The position numbers were made by a program, and so were the translations under genes. This document shows positions 1-8,344 of a stretch of 39,024 bases of DNA, piece by piece (the first letter of the stretch is position 1; each line of letters begins with the position of its first letter). Origin of the DNA: Candidatus Saccharimonadota bacterium (GTDB lineage Bacteria > Patescibacteriota > Saccharimonadia > Saccharimonadales > Saccharimonadaceae); contig WSMR01000004.1 of the NCBI GenBank assembly GCA_013316435.1, positions 1-39,024 on the forward strand. The letters run 5' to 3'. The notes below the pieces were generated by a model that saw only the letters and a list, made by a program, of their open reading frames with translations, was not told where the DNA came from and ran no database searches.

Positions 1-48
1 AACGACTATCGTGGCTACGGTTTCGCTCTTCGCTGCGTCGGGAGATGA
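1..48 (+). CDS. C-terminal end of a FISUMP/C-type-lectin-like protein (partial)
   Basis: Only the last 15 codons and a TGA stop are inside the window; they read NDYRGYGFALRCVGR. This ending resembles the C-terminus of Fibrobacter-succinogenes-major-paralogous and other C-type-lectin-like domains, which often act as DGR target domains, and it parallels the DGR target at the far end of the window (NYYRGYGFAVRCVVREG). At DNA level it differs from the template at 8481-8523 at many third codon positions that are not adenines, so it was not recently copied from that template. It may be a non-diversified paralogue or a target of another template. The body of the gene lies outside the window, so signal peptide and domain order cannot be judged. 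Confidence 0.6.
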   Translation, partial: NDYRGYGFALRCVGR

Positions 49-118
49 GAGGAGAAGGGTGTTAGCGATAGCTTTTTCTCTCTACTCTATCCTGACATCC
101 TTTCTTTAGATTTGGGCC

Positions 119-184
119 GTTGCAAAAAGTACAACAGCCAGCTGCATTCATAAGCTAAATACGTCCTGTTGTACTTTTTGCAAC
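119..184. repeat. 19-bp perfect inverted repeat built from two copies of a 17-bp palindromic motif
   Basis: Arms 119-137 and 166-184 are perfect reverse complements separated by 28 bases. Each arm contains an imperfect 17-bp palindrome of the form GTTGYA-N5-TRCAAC (119-135 and 168-184), which recurs elsewhere in the window. It lies 71 bases after the stop of the partial surface-protein gene. There is no T run after the right arm, so it is not a typical intrinsic terminator. A protein binding site, a recombination site or an RNA hairpin are all possible. Confidence 0.75.
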
Positions 185-234
185 AAACAAGTCTAGGATG
201 GAGGGGAGAGAGGAGGGAGGAGATAAGCCAAATT

Positions 235-259
235 AAAAATCCCGGAATTACATCCGGGA
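235..259 (-). terminator. Rho-independent terminator of the 265-909 gene
   Basis: Read on the minus strand, a 7-bp stem TCCCGGA/TCCGGGA (240-246 and 253-259) with a 6-base loop is followed by a run of five T (235-239). It lies 5 bases beyond the stop codon of the minus-strand gene. Confidence 0.8.
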
Positions 260-264
260 CCCAG

Positions 265-909
265 CTAGCTTTTCTCCACCTCCTCTTTTAATAATTCGTA
301 TCCCAAGTCCTGGCATACAGCCTCTAATGCCTCATCGGTCGAGACGAAAGCGTAATCTACGGCTTCCACTACGGCACCATCAGACTCCACGGCAACGATA
401 GTCGGCTCGCCAACGCGACGTTTTTCAAATAAATCAACGCGCTGATTGACAGCCTCTACTATGTCGTTTTGGGCCTTCCATCCAGCCTCCGGCCGCAGGA
501 TACGATACACCTTTCTTAGTGTGACCACAATTACTTGTGCGAAATTTGCCATAGCGACATAGGAGATGTCTTGCACGGATGGCGGCGTGTCATCAATATG
601 ATTATGGATACTTATCAAGTTTCCATTTTCTCTAAATAACCTCACCTGTTCATCCGTTTGTTGCACGAACTCGGCGTCATACTGAGTCGTTTCAGAGAAA
701 ATACCCCCATCGCCGTTTAGGACAACTTCCACTTCAAAGTTTAATCCACGTAAGCGCCCTATTGTTTCTGCAATCATGTCGGTTTTAGTTGACGGTTTAG
801 TTGATTCACGAACAAGGTTAACAACCACCATCGGAATAAAGACAAACACAAAAAACATCGACAAAATCGCCCAGACCGTAACTCCAAATACTGCAATTGC
901 TGATTCCAT
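265..909 (-). CDS. Membrane-anchored protein with a JAMM/RadC-like HxH motif
   Basis: About 214 residues. I start at the ATG at 909 because AAGGGGG lies 7 bases before it; an upstream in-frame ATG lacks such a site. Residues about 5-30 form one hydrophobic helix, so the rest is probably anchored at the membrane. The soluble part contains ISIHNHIDDTPPSVQDI, which resembles the zinc-binding HxH-x(6-7)-S-x2-D signature of JAMM/MPN proteins, including RadC. A candidate upstream glutamate is in GGIFSETT. The segment after the motif is hydrophobic, as in RadC. Metallo-isopeptidase or protease activity is only inferred, since the spacing is one residue short. The gene is monocistronic, with a clear promoter and terminator. 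Family assignment is tentative. Confidence 0.7.
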   Translation of the reverse strand: MESAIAVFGVTVWAILSMFFVFVFIPMVVVNLVRESTKPSTKTDMIAETIGRLRGLNFEVEVVLNGDGGIFSETTQYDAEFVQQTDEQVRLFRENGNLISIHNHIDDTPPSVQDISYVAMANFAQVIVVTLRKVYRILRPEAGWKAQNDIVEAVNQRVDLFEKRRVGEPTIVAVESDGAVVEAVDYAFVSTDEALEAVCQDLGYELLKEEVEKS

Positions 910-987
910 GTCTATTCCCCCTTTTAAAAACTCGGAAACTACAGATACTAGACCCACCAAGCTAGCCCAGGATGGGTCTCTCCTTCT

Positions 988-1016
988 ATTGTATCATACA
1001 TCATCAAAAATGTCAA
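988..1016 (-). promoter_or_regulatory. Sigma-70-type promoter for the 265-909 gene with a structured leader
   Basis: On the minus strand TTGACA (1011-1016) and TACAAT (988-993) are exactly 17 bases apart. The resulting leader of roughly 70 bases contains a 7-bp inverted repeat AGACCCA/TGGGTCT at about 950-980, upstream of the Shine-Dalgarno. Confidence 0.75.
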
Positions 1017-1053
1017 TACTGTCCTAGTCTTCTTGCTATTTTTCTCAGTTTTG

Positions 1054-2622
1054 TCAATTCCAAATCCGCTCACGCGTCAGCTGCAAAACTCCGTCTTTAT
1101 CCTTGGTTAGATAATATATCCAACGGTTATTTGCTGTCACAAATACCGGCTCGCCCAAAGTTTTAGCAGTATCCGCGTTGCCAGCCCGGCTCTTCGCAAG
1201 ATTACGCTGATTTTGGCCGTCAAAGTCCCAAACAATAATTTCGCCATCTTGCACCGCATACATCATACTAGCATCAAACCACTTGAGCTTTGGCGAAATA
1301 GCTTCGTAGTCAACCACTTCGGCCGTCGCAAGGTCAGTGACCATAAATTGCGCTTCGTCCTGCGCCACCAAATACTCGCCATCCGGGCTAGTTTCCAACG
1401 CCTTCGGTAGGTGAGGCAACTCGTAACCATTTAGTAGCTCCTTGAGCTCGGACAAATCAACTTCCTGCTCGCCCTCAGCATCCTTTTTATAAGTCGGCAA
1501 AGCCCCATAAACAATCGTTAGCTTCTGATTAATTGCATAGCAAATATAATCTTCCTCGTAGAATCGCGACAAGGCAATCTGTACCGCCGCGCCCTCATCA
1601 ACCTTCAAGATCGGCACGCTGCCTTCCTCACCATCACGATACGAACCAATCTCGCGCACCACTTTACCATCTTTATCTTTGCTGGAATTCAGATATATCA
1701 CGCTCGAACCGCTGCTGTCAAAATCTTCAATATTATTCAAAAGTACTTTCGATAGGGACTTGTTACCCGCATCAATTTGACGCAAATGATGGTTTTCGAG
1801 CACATAAAGTCGGTTGGCAGAATTGTCAATAATCTCGACTCGTTCAAAATCCAGTCCAAAAGTCTCGGTTAAATCAAGACTTTTGGAGACATCGTTGAGG
1901 TTGACCAAGACCCAACTTTCTTGCCCCGCATATTCAACTTCGGCCAAAATTTTCTCGGCGTTGGCGCTCCATTCCAGACTCTTGATTTTGCCTTCAAAAG
2001 TAAATTTTTTGTTTTCAGCCGGGAGATTAGCCGCCGTCTCAGCACCCGAATCTTCAGCGAGTTCCACCATACCCGGCAAAATCCCGGAAAGATCGAGAAT
2101 CGTATCCTTCACCTTGTCACCACGTACATCCAGCAAATGCCAAGTCGGGGAATTATCCAGCGCGTATAATATATATTCACGATTGCGCGAAGGACTATAA
2201 AATTCCAGCCCCAGTTTTGAGTCCGATTTGTTCAGAGCGAGAGCCTGCTCAGCCGCGCGATTTTGTAAAAAAAGTCGCGGGTAGTAGAGCCGCATCAGAG
2301 CGCCAGGATAGACATTAATCTGTTTTTCCCAAGTATCATAACCTTCACGGTAGATCTTGAAATAATGCTCGCCCTCGGGCAACGTCCGGCTCAGATTTGT
2401 GCGCGCAAAAAGGGTTGAGCCATCTAGCTCCACCGAAGCGCCAGTTGGAAGGGAATGTAACTGCACCAACCCCGACTGCACAATTTGACCATCGCCCGAG
2501 ATAAAAAAGCCCATCGCCGCCATGACCGCCACCACCACGATCACTATCACCGAAACCACCATCCCAACCTCTGCAATGATTACCCGGATGGCTTGTTTAC
2601 GGCGTTTTTCTTCGTAATCCAT
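1054..2622 (-). CDS. PEGA-domain membrane protein with a propeller-like extracytoplasmic region
   Basis: 522 residues. A short basic cytoplasmic N-terminus (MDYEEKRRKQ) is followed by a transmembrane helix at about 16-42. Residues about 50-115 match a PEGA domain (VQLHSLPTGASVELDG, then LPEGEHYFKIYREGY). The remaining 400 residues have recurrent strand-like patterns with S-W and D-A motifs (for example LKWFDASMMYAVQDGEIIVW) suggestive of WD40/TolB-like propeller blades. Such proteins are common in Saccharibacteria; their function is unknown, with surface binding or envelope structure most likely. The ATG at 2622 follows a minus-strand TATAAT (2630-2635) by 7 bases, so the mRNA is probably leaderless. 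It is divergent from the 2735 gene. Confidence 0.75.
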   Translation of the reverse strand: MDYEEKRRKQAIRVIIAEVGMVVSVIVIVVVAVMAAMGFFISGDGQIVQSGLVQLHSLPTGASVELDGSTLFARTNLSRTLPEGEHYFKIYREGYDTWEKQINVYPGALMRLYYPRLFLQNRAAEQALALNKSDSKLGLEFYSPSRNREYILYALDNSPTWHLLDVRGDKVKDTILDLSGILPGMVELAEDSGAETAANLPAENKKFTFEGKIKSLEWSANAEKILAEVEYAGQESWVLVNLNDVSKSLDLTETFGLDFERVEIIDNSANRLYVLENHHLRQIDAGNKSLSKVLLNNIEDFDSSGSSVIYLNSSKDKDGKVVREIGSYRDGEEGSVPILKVDEGAAVQIALSRFYEEDYICYAINQKLTIVYGALPTYKKDAEGEQEVDLSELKELLNGYELPHLPKALETSPDGEYLVAQDEAQFMVTDLATAEVVDYEAISPKLKWFDASMMYAVQDGEIIVWDFDGQNQRNLAKSRAGNADTAKTLGEPVFVTANNRWIYYLTKDKDGVLQLTRERIWN

Positions 2623-2692
2623 GAACCATATTATAGCATATTGTGAAGGCTTAGGATTGATTTTGGTCTTGCTTTTTTGTTAGCATTACGAT

Positions 2693-2698
2693 TATAAT
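2693..2698 (+). promoter_or_regulatory. -10 box for the 2735-4525 gene
   Basis: TATAAT preceded by ACGAT on the plus strand, giving a leader of about 30 bases that includes a purine-rich ribosome site (GGGAGTGCGAGGGA) directly before ATG 2735. It shares the 112-base divergent intergenic region with the leaderless promoter of the 1054-2622 gene. No good -35 is visible. Confidence 0.55.
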
Positions 2699-2734
2699 AG
2701 AAATAAGCAGAATCAACATAGGGAGTGCGAGGGA

Positions 2735-4525
2735 ATGAGAAATCAATTCGAAACTGGTTCGTCGAGTGCTAGAACGCACCGCTTGACGCAACCTTCGAAT
2801 ACCCTGAATCGACGCTATGTTGGTCGACCGACAAATCTTGCGATTGAAGAGGCTGCGCGGATGGCGGATTATCTTGAGGAACACAGTCCTGCCACCGCCG
2901 GGCGTCCGTCACGTTTGGTGAATCTGCGTGTACACAATGATGACCTAGAGAATATTCGCGCCGCCATAGCCGCCGAGGAAGCTGAGAAAGCTCGCGTCAA
3001 GCAAATGACGATGGAATCGCCTAAGTCTAGACCGGTCGTTTCACATAAGGTCGTGGAACTTGGTGGCGAAACTTTACCGCCGCCCCCAGCCGAAGAAGAG
3101 CCCGAAGCCGTGGCCAGCGAAATGTTGATGGTGCCGGCTAAACCAGTTGTAGAGATAGACACCGATTCTGAGCCGGAGCTGACGGTTGCCGAGCCAATGA
3201 TCTCTAATCCCGAAGCCGTGATTGACGACATTTCTGAAGACGATCTCGCCGCAATTGAGTCCGACGAGCAAGTCGAAAAAATTCCACAGATTAAACCACC
3301 GGTCAAAAATGCTGATTTGGACACACGCGCGCTCGCGATGAGCATAGCTGCCGATTATACCGCCGCAAGCCTTGGTGCAACCATGGCAAATTTGCCAACT
3401 GGCACCGAAGAAGTCGACACTACCGACCTTTCTCAGGCTGCTGCCGAGGTTCAAGCTGCAGATTCGATTGATCAAATTGCTAATACCGTTGCTGGCTATG
3501 TAAACAAAATCCGTGAATCACACGATCCGGAAGAAATCAGCCTCACCATCAAAGACCTCAAGGACTACGCTGAAGCCATCAAACAAAGTTCCGATCTCCC
3601 CGAGATTGCCGAGCTAGGTGACACCATCGAAAAATTCATCGCCGTGACCGAGAAATCAACCGGCATCAAAGCCGCCAATCAAAAAAAGACTATGATCACA
3701 CCCAAAATTGAGCGCGCCGCCGCTAAGGTTGATAAATCGACTGATAAAATGACTTTGAGTGCAGCTAAAAATGCCAAAAAAATCGCCGCGGGTTCAAGCT
3801 CGGCACGAAGTCAAGCTTTGATGGCACCAAAAGCTAGAAAAGCCACCCAAACCTTGGCGCGCACTAACACCGTCAGCCTGAACACGCGCGGGCGTCATGC
3901 TATGCGCTCGGCTAGCACTGTTTCCACGCGGATGCGTAATCCTTCCTCAAACAGAAAACTCAACGACGACGAAGCGCTACGCAAAACCATGCGCAAAGTC
4001 GCCAGCATGGAAGAACCAAGTCAATCAGCACATAAGTCGCGTCAAAAATCCGTACGCAAAAAGGGTCGCGTCAAGCGTTTTGTACTAGCGTTTAGCTGCG
4101 CTGCTGCTTGCGTAGCCGGAATTGTCTACGTAGTTTCTTCAAACGTTCCGGATATTTCGGTACGTGTCGCCGCCATGCAGGCCGGTGTGGAGTCGTCATA
4201 TCCGTCCTATGTCCCGACCGAATTTTCACTTAGCGACATCAAATCTAACGACAAAGAAATCATTTTGACTTTTACCAACGCTAATTCTCAGAGTTTCACA
4301 CTTAGTGAGAAAAAGTCCGCCTGGGACAGCGCCGCGCTTGAGCGTAACCTAGTCAAAGAAGCTTGGGGCGACGATTATTCGACTACCCACGAACAGGGGA
4401 TCACCATGTATATTCATGAATCATCCGCAGCTTGGGTAAATGGCGGGGTGCTTTATCAAATCAGCGCAAAAGATGACGTACTCACCAAAAAACAACTGCG
4501 CAGCATCGCGACTTCGATGCAGTAG
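2735..4525 (+). CDS. Single-pass membrane protein with a long disordered cytoplasmic region and DUF4367-like C-terminus
   Basis: 596 residues. Residues 1-445 are rich in Ala, Glu, Lys, Ser and Thr with few hydrophobic clusters and look mostly disordered, with some helical stretches. A basic KKGRVKR segment precedes one transmembrane helix at about 448-470 (FVLAFSCAAACVAGIVYVV). The last 125 residues form a compact extracytoplasmic domain (SYPSYVPTEFSLSDI, SEKKSAWDSAAL, VLYQISA) resembling DUF4367-type domains. The function is unknown; the topology suggests linking a cytoplasmic scaffold to the envelope. It ends 23 bases before gltX, which has its own -10 box. The assignment of the C-terminal family is by eye. 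Confidence 0.75.
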   Translation: MRNQFETGSSSARTHRLTQPSNTLNRRYVGRPTNLAIEEAARMADYLEEHSPATAGRPSRLVNLRVHNDDLENIRAAIAAEEAEKARVKQMTMESPKSRPVVSHKVVELGGETLPPPPAEEEPEAVASEMLMVPAKPVVEIDTDSEPELTVAEPMISNPEAVIDDISEDDLAAIESDEQVEKIPQIKPPVKNADLDTRALAMSIAADYTAASLGATMANLPTGTEEVDTTDLSQAAAEVQAADSIDQIANTVAGYVNKIRESHDPEEISLTIKDLKDYAEAIKQSSDLPEIAELGDTIEKFIAVTEKSTGIKAANQKKTMITPKIERAAAKVDKSTDKMTLSAAKNAKKIAAGSSSARSQALMAPKARKATQTLARTNTVSLNTRGRHAMRSASTVSTRMRNPSSNRKLNDDEALRKTMRKVASMEEPSQSAHKSRQKSVRKKGRVKRFVLAFSCAAACVAGIVYVVSSNVPDISVRVAAMQAGVESSYPSYVPTEFSLSDIKSNDKEIILTFTNANSQSFTLSEKKSAWDSAALERNLVKEAWGDDYSTTHEQGITMYIHESSAAWVNGGVLYQISAKDDVLTKKQLRSIATSMQ

Positions 4526-4548
4526 TATTTCCGTGCTATAATAATGGT

Positions 4549-5991
4549 ATGAAAACACGATTTGCGCCAAGTCCAACTGGCTATATTCATATTGGTAATG
4601 TTCGCAGTGCAATTTATCCCTATTTGCTCGCCAAGCAGCAAAGCGGCAAGTTTATTTTGCGCATTGAGGATACCGACCGAGCGCGGTTCGTGGAAGATGC
4701 GACGACACTAATTGAAGATATCTTGAAATGGCTTGGGTTAGATTGGGACGAAGGCCCGATTGTAGGCGGACCAAATGGACCCTATTTCCAAAGTGAGCGA
4801 AAAGCGATTTATCTCGAATGGGCAAAAAAGTTACTCGCTAGTGGGCAAGCTTATGCCGACGATACGGACGCCGAGACTATTGACAAATATCGCAAGGTGT
4901 GCTACAATAAGAAGATACCCTTCCTCTACCGTGATTTTCGACCAGAAAATCCACCCCAGTGGCAGGAAGGCATTCCGATTCGCTTCAAAGCCGATCCAAA
5001 GCCGCGTAAATGGTATGACGCCGTGATGGGTGATCTTGAAGCGGGGCCGGAAACTCAAGATGATATTATTTTAATCAAAGCTGATGGTTTGCCAACTTAT
5101 AATTTTGCGCATATTATTGATGATTATTTGATGGAAGTTAGCTATGTGATTCGGGGTGTAGAATATCTGCCCAGCATACCAAATTACTTGGCGATTTATG
5201 AAGCGCTTGGGATTGAGGCGCCAGGGCTCGTCTCCCTGCCGCACATTTTGGCGCCGTCGGGCAACAAAAAATTAGGTAAACGCGACGGCGCCAAATCCGT
5301 CACACAATACCGTGACGATGGCATTTTGCCGGAGGCCATGCTGAATTACCTCGCGAATCTCGGCTGGAATGACGGTACCGAAGAGGAAATCTACACCAAA
5401 GAAGAATTGATCCAAAAATTTAGCCTCGATAAAGTTCAAAAATCCGGCGCGCGTTATGATGAAACTAAGCTCCTATGGATGAATGGGCAATGGATTCGCC
5501 GCCTAGTTAACGAAGAAGGCGTCGAGAAATTCTATCCGCGCACACAAGGTTTTTGGCCGGAATCCGCCACGAATTATAGTGACGAAGACCGAATTCAGGT
5601 ACTTGGCATTATCTACGACCGACTCAAAACCCTTGGGGATCTGCGCGAAATGACTGATTATTTCTTCCGCGACCCGCAAATCGACCTTGATGTACTAATG
5701 AAAAATAAAGCCCTCAAGAAACTTTCCGAAGAAGAAGTTTCAGGTCTGCTGCAACAAAGTTTCGAAAAACTAAACGGGCTCGAAGATTGGGATGAGCAAA
5801 ATTTGCAAGATGCGCTAAATGAGCTACTAGCAGAGACAGGCACAAAACCCGCAGTCCTCTTCTCCGCTATCCGCATCGCAGTCAGTTTTGCACCGTTTAG
5901 TCCAGCTTTGCCACTAACGCTAAAAGTACTTGGCAAAAATACTTCTCTCGCGCGAATTCAAAATGTAATTACGGCAATCGAAAATGACTAA
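4549..5991 (+). CDS. gltX: Glutamyl-tRNA synthetase
   Basis: 480 residues, the normal length. It charges tRNA-Glu with glutamate in the cytoplasm. Class I signatures are clear: FAPSPTGYIHIGNVRSA holds the HIGH-type motif (HIGN), followed by FILRIEDTDRAR, and the KMSKS-type loop is KKLGKRDGAKSV, with Gly where Ser is usual. The C-terminal helical anticodon-binding part runs from about residue 330. A gene for its substrate, tRNA-Glu(CTC), lies at 8793-8869. Whether it also mischarges tRNA-Gln cannot be decided here because no gatCAB genes are in the window. TATAAT at 4537-4542 lies 6 bases before the ATG, so the mRNA is probably leaderless. The next gene overlaps its stop. Confidence 0.97.
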   Translation: MKTRFAPSPTGYIHIGNVRSAIYPYLLAKQQSGKFILRIEDTDRARFVEDATTLIEDILKWLGLDWDEGPIVGGPNGPYFQSERKAIYLEWAKKLLASGQAYADDTDAETIDKYRKVCYNKKIPFLYRDFRPENPPQWQEGIPIRFKADPKPRKWYDAVMGDLEAGPETQDDIILIKADGLPTYNFAHIIDDYLMEVSYVIRGVEYLPSIPNYLAIYEALGIEAPGLVSLPHILAPSGNKKLGKRDGAKSVTQYRDDGILPEAMLNYLANLGWNDGTEEEIYTKEELIQKFSLDKVQKSGARYDETKLLWMNGQWIRRLVNEEGVEKFYPRTQGFWPESATNYSDEDRIQVLGIIYDRLKTLGDLREMTDYFFRDPQIDLDVLMKNKALKKLSEEEVSGLLQQSFEKLNGLEDWDEQNLQDALNELLAETGTKPAVLFSAIRIAVSFAPFSPALPLTLKVLGKNTSLARIQNVITAIEND

Positions 5992-7297
5992 ACCAAAAAC
6001 TTCACAAAATCTCCAAAAACAAGAATCCGGGCAAACTCAAGAATCTAAGCAAAAGCTTAACCAAAAATCGCAAAAGGCAGCAAAAAAGTCAAAGCGCCAG
6101 CACAAAAAACTTACCAAAAAGCAAAAAATTATCCTAGCTATTGTCATCGCAATTTTTTTACTAGCGGGGATTGGCGTCGGGATTTGGATATTTTTGAATC
6201 GCTCAGAAGATGCCGAGACTTTGGACGAGAAAGAAGAAATCGAATATGCCGAGCCGATTTATAGCGCTTTGACCGGGCTCGAGATCGCGGACGAAAAACT
6301 AAATTCTAGCCCAACTTACTGTGTGCAAATTCCTAACGGCAGCACCGACGGCGCGCGCCCGCAAGCTGGGCTGGGTGCTGCTGCGGTAGTTTTTGAAGCG
6401 ATTGCCGAGAGCGGTATCACGCGCTTTGCAGCTATTTTCCAAAATGCCGAAGTTAGCGCAATTGGCCCAGTGCGATCGCTTCGTCCGTATTATCTTGACT
6501 GGGATACGCCTTTCGACTGTACCGTGGTTCATGCTGGCGGCTCTGACGAAGCTATGCAGGCGCTGCGAGTTGGCGGACAACGCGATCTAAACGAAAGCTA
6601 TACCTATATGTGGCGCGAGAGTGGCGGTGGACGCAATTGGAATAATTTATTTACTTCGCCTACACTTCTGAACGAATATAACGGTAGCAAAGGCTGGACG
6701 TCAAGTCAGCCAAAAGTCTTTCCGCGTCAAACGCCGAGCGAGACGACCGAGTTACTAGAACGGCGAAGAAAATGTGCCGAGCAAAATAGTGCGGAGGGGG
6801 TTGATGATAACGATGATAATGGTAGTGAGGGAGCTCTGACTTGCGAAGCTTATACGCCGGCGACGACTATCAAAATAAATTTTTCTGCCAACACTTCGCA
6901 TAACGTAATATATAATTATGACGCCGCGAGCAATACTTATCTACGCAGCCATCAAGACGGCAAGCCACATCTCAGCTATGAATGCCCAGCTGACCTTAGC
7001 AAGCCAAATACTCAGACTGCCTGTGGCGAGCCAAAACAATTAGCGCCGAGCGTAGTTATAGCGATGGAAGTTCATCAAAGCACAATGGCGGATAATTACC
7101 ATCAATCAATTCGAACGGTCGGTAGTGGCAAAGCCAAGATTTTCCAAAATGGCGAACTCATCGAAGGCACGTGGACAAAAGATTCACAAGACGCTAGGAT
7201 TATTTTCAAAGATAGTAATGGAACCGAGATTAAGTTTTCGCCAGGTCAACTTTGGATTTCCGCCGTGCCTGGATATGGCAAAAGTTTGAGTGAATAA
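5984..7297 (+). CDS. DUF3048 (YerB-like) membrane-anchored protein
   Basis: 437 residues. A very basic Lys/Gln-rich N-terminus (about 1-45) precedes one transmembrane helix (about 48-68), so the main part faces outside. Residues about 85-250 match the DUF3048 N-terminal domain: ARPQAGLGAAAVVFEAIAES, GITRFAAIF, IGPVRSLRPYYLDW and VVHAGGSDEA. Residues about 290-430 match its C-terminal domain (NVIYNYDAASNTYLRS, SVVIAMEVH, WISAVPGYG). The family is widespread in Gram-positive bacteria, usually as lipoproteins; the role is unknown. There is an acidic, low-complexity insertion near 255-275 (DDNDDNGSEG). The start overlaps the end of gltX by 8 bases, so the two are probably cotranscribed. Confidence 0.88.
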   Translation: MTKPKTSQNLQKQESGQTQESKQKLNQKSQKAAKKSKRQHKKLTKKQKIILAIVIAIFLLAGIGVGIWIFLNRSEDAETLDEKEEIEYAEPIYSALTGLEIADEKLNSSPTYCVQIPNGSTDGARPQAGLGAAAVVFEAIAESGITRFAAIFQNAEVSAIGPVRSLRPYYLDWDTPFDCTVVHAGGSDEAMQALRVGGQRDLNESYTYMWRESGGGRNWNNLFTSPTLLNEYNGSKGWTSSQPKVFPRQTPSETTELLERRRKCAEQNSAEGVDDNDDNGSEGALTCEAYTPATTIKINFSANTSHNVIYNYDAASNTYLRSHQDGKPHLSYECPADLSKPNTQTACGEPKQLAPSVVIAMEVHQSTMADNYHQSIRTVGSGKAKIFQNGELIEGTWTKDSQDARIIFKDSNGTEIKFSPGQLWISAVPGYGKSLSE

Positions 7298-7351
7298 TAT
7301 TAACTGCGTGCAGGGTTAGACTGTGGTAAAATAAGATACTAAAGGAGGAAA

Positions 7352-8089
7352 ATGTTAAAAGATAAAATCGCAATTATTACGGGTGGAACTCGCGGCATCG
7401 GCTTTGAAATCGCAAAAGTCTATTTAGAAAACAAAGCTAAGGTAATTATTCTCGGTTCTAGAAAAGAGAGCGTTGAAAAAGCCCTTGGAGAACTCAAGAA
7501 AGCCGGTTTCAAAGCCGAGGGTTTTTGGCCGAATCTAGGTATCTACAAAGAAATCGAAAAAATGGTTCAAACCGTAATCAAAAAACACGGACGCATTGAT
7601 ATTCTAGTTAATAACGCTGGCATTGCCGCAAAAGATCCGATTGAGGAAACCACTGCCGAAGATTTTGAAAAGATTTTCGATCTAAATATTCAGGCAATTT
7701 TTCGTACTACCAAAGCCGTGGTACCAATTATGAAAGAGCAAGGCGAAGGCGTAATTTTGAATACTTCATCCATGGTCAGTTTATATGGGCAGCCATCCGG
7801 TGTGGGCTACCCAGCTAGCAAATTTGCCGTAAACGGTCTCACCAAATCACTTGCGCGCGAACTTGCCCCAGTCGGCATTCGTGTCAACGCCGTTGCACCA
7901 GGCATTATTCGTACCGATATGATGAAGAGTGTACCCGAAGAAGTAATTGCGCCACTAGTCAAAACTATTCCACTCGGACGAATCGGGGAGCCACGCGACG
8001 TTGCCAATGCCTTCCTATTTTTGGCTAGCGATATGGCGAGCTATGTCACCGGCGAAATTCTTTCCGTCGATGGCGCTGCACGTAGTTAA
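7352..8089 (+). CDS. Short-chain dehydrogenase/reductase (FabG-like)
   Basis: 245 residues, the typical length of a classical SDR. It has the cofactor motif TGGTRGIG (about 10-17), NNAG (about 88-91), the catalytic Ser in NTSSMVS and the Tyr-Lys pair in GYPASKFA. It therefore should be an NAD(P)-dependent oxidoreductase of cytoplasmic location. The sequence resembles FabG (3-oxoacyl-ACP reductase), but SDRs of other substrates look alike, and CPR bacteria usually lack a full fatty-acid synthesis pathway, so the substrate is open. A strong ribosome site (AAAGGAGGAAA) precedes the ATG, and TAAAAT at about 7328 is a possible -10. The gene is monocistronic; the DGR template follows. Confidence 0.9.
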   Translation: MLKDKIAIITGGTRGIGFEIAKVYLENKAKVIILGSRKESVEKALGELKKAGFKAEGFWPNLGIYKEIEKMVQTVIKKHGRIDILVNNAGIAAKDPIEETTAEDFEKIFDLNIQAIFRTTKAVVPIMKEQGEGVILNTSSMVSLYGQPSGVGYPASKFAVNGLTKSLARELAPVGIRVNAVAPGIIRTDMMKSVPEEVIAPLVKTIPLGRIGEPRDVANAFLFLASDMASYVTGEILSVDGAARS

Positions 8090-8104
8090 AACAAAATACT
8101 AGTG

Positions 8105-8110
8105 TATAAT
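8105..8110 (+). promoter_or_regulatory. -10 box of the putative template-repeat RNA
   Basis: GTATAAT 15 bases after the stop of the SDR gene, on the plus strand, upstream of the template repeat and of no normal gene. It would start an RNA near 8117 reading through 8345-8523. The -35 is poor. Confidence 0.5.
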
Positions 8111-8139
8111 ACTCTAGGGGCGGTCAGTTCATCGAGAAT

Positions 8140-8205
8140 ATGCTTGGTGGATTTGGACGAAATCTTTTGCGGAAGGTGGGAGATGCACTTTTTAAAAGTA
8201 TAAAA
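8140..8205 (+). CDS. Possible 21-codon leader peptide in the template RNA
   Basis: ATG to TAA encoding MLGGFGRNLLRKVGDALFKSI, an amphipathic basic peptide. There is no convincing ribosome site, although the upstream sequence contains AGGGGCGG near the presumed transcription start. It may be a chance frame; it is listed because it is the only readable frame between the -10 box and the template repeat, and because the peptide composition (hydrophobic plus Arg/Lys) is unlike random sequence. Confidence 0.25.
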
Positions 8206-8344
8206 GTATGCGAGGTTAGGTACACTTGCATACAAAGTCGTCTCAAAATTGTGTGCGATTTGCCTCGCACCGTCGATTCAAAGTTGAGGGTCTTGATTTT
8301 CGTTCGTGCATAGCTGCACCTGTATGGACTTTTATTACTTTCTC

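Noticed and set aside
2651-2884. 77-codon minus-strand frame upstream of the PEGA gene
   Set aside because: Overlaps the start, promoter and ribosome site of the 2735 gene and shows no ribosome site of its own.
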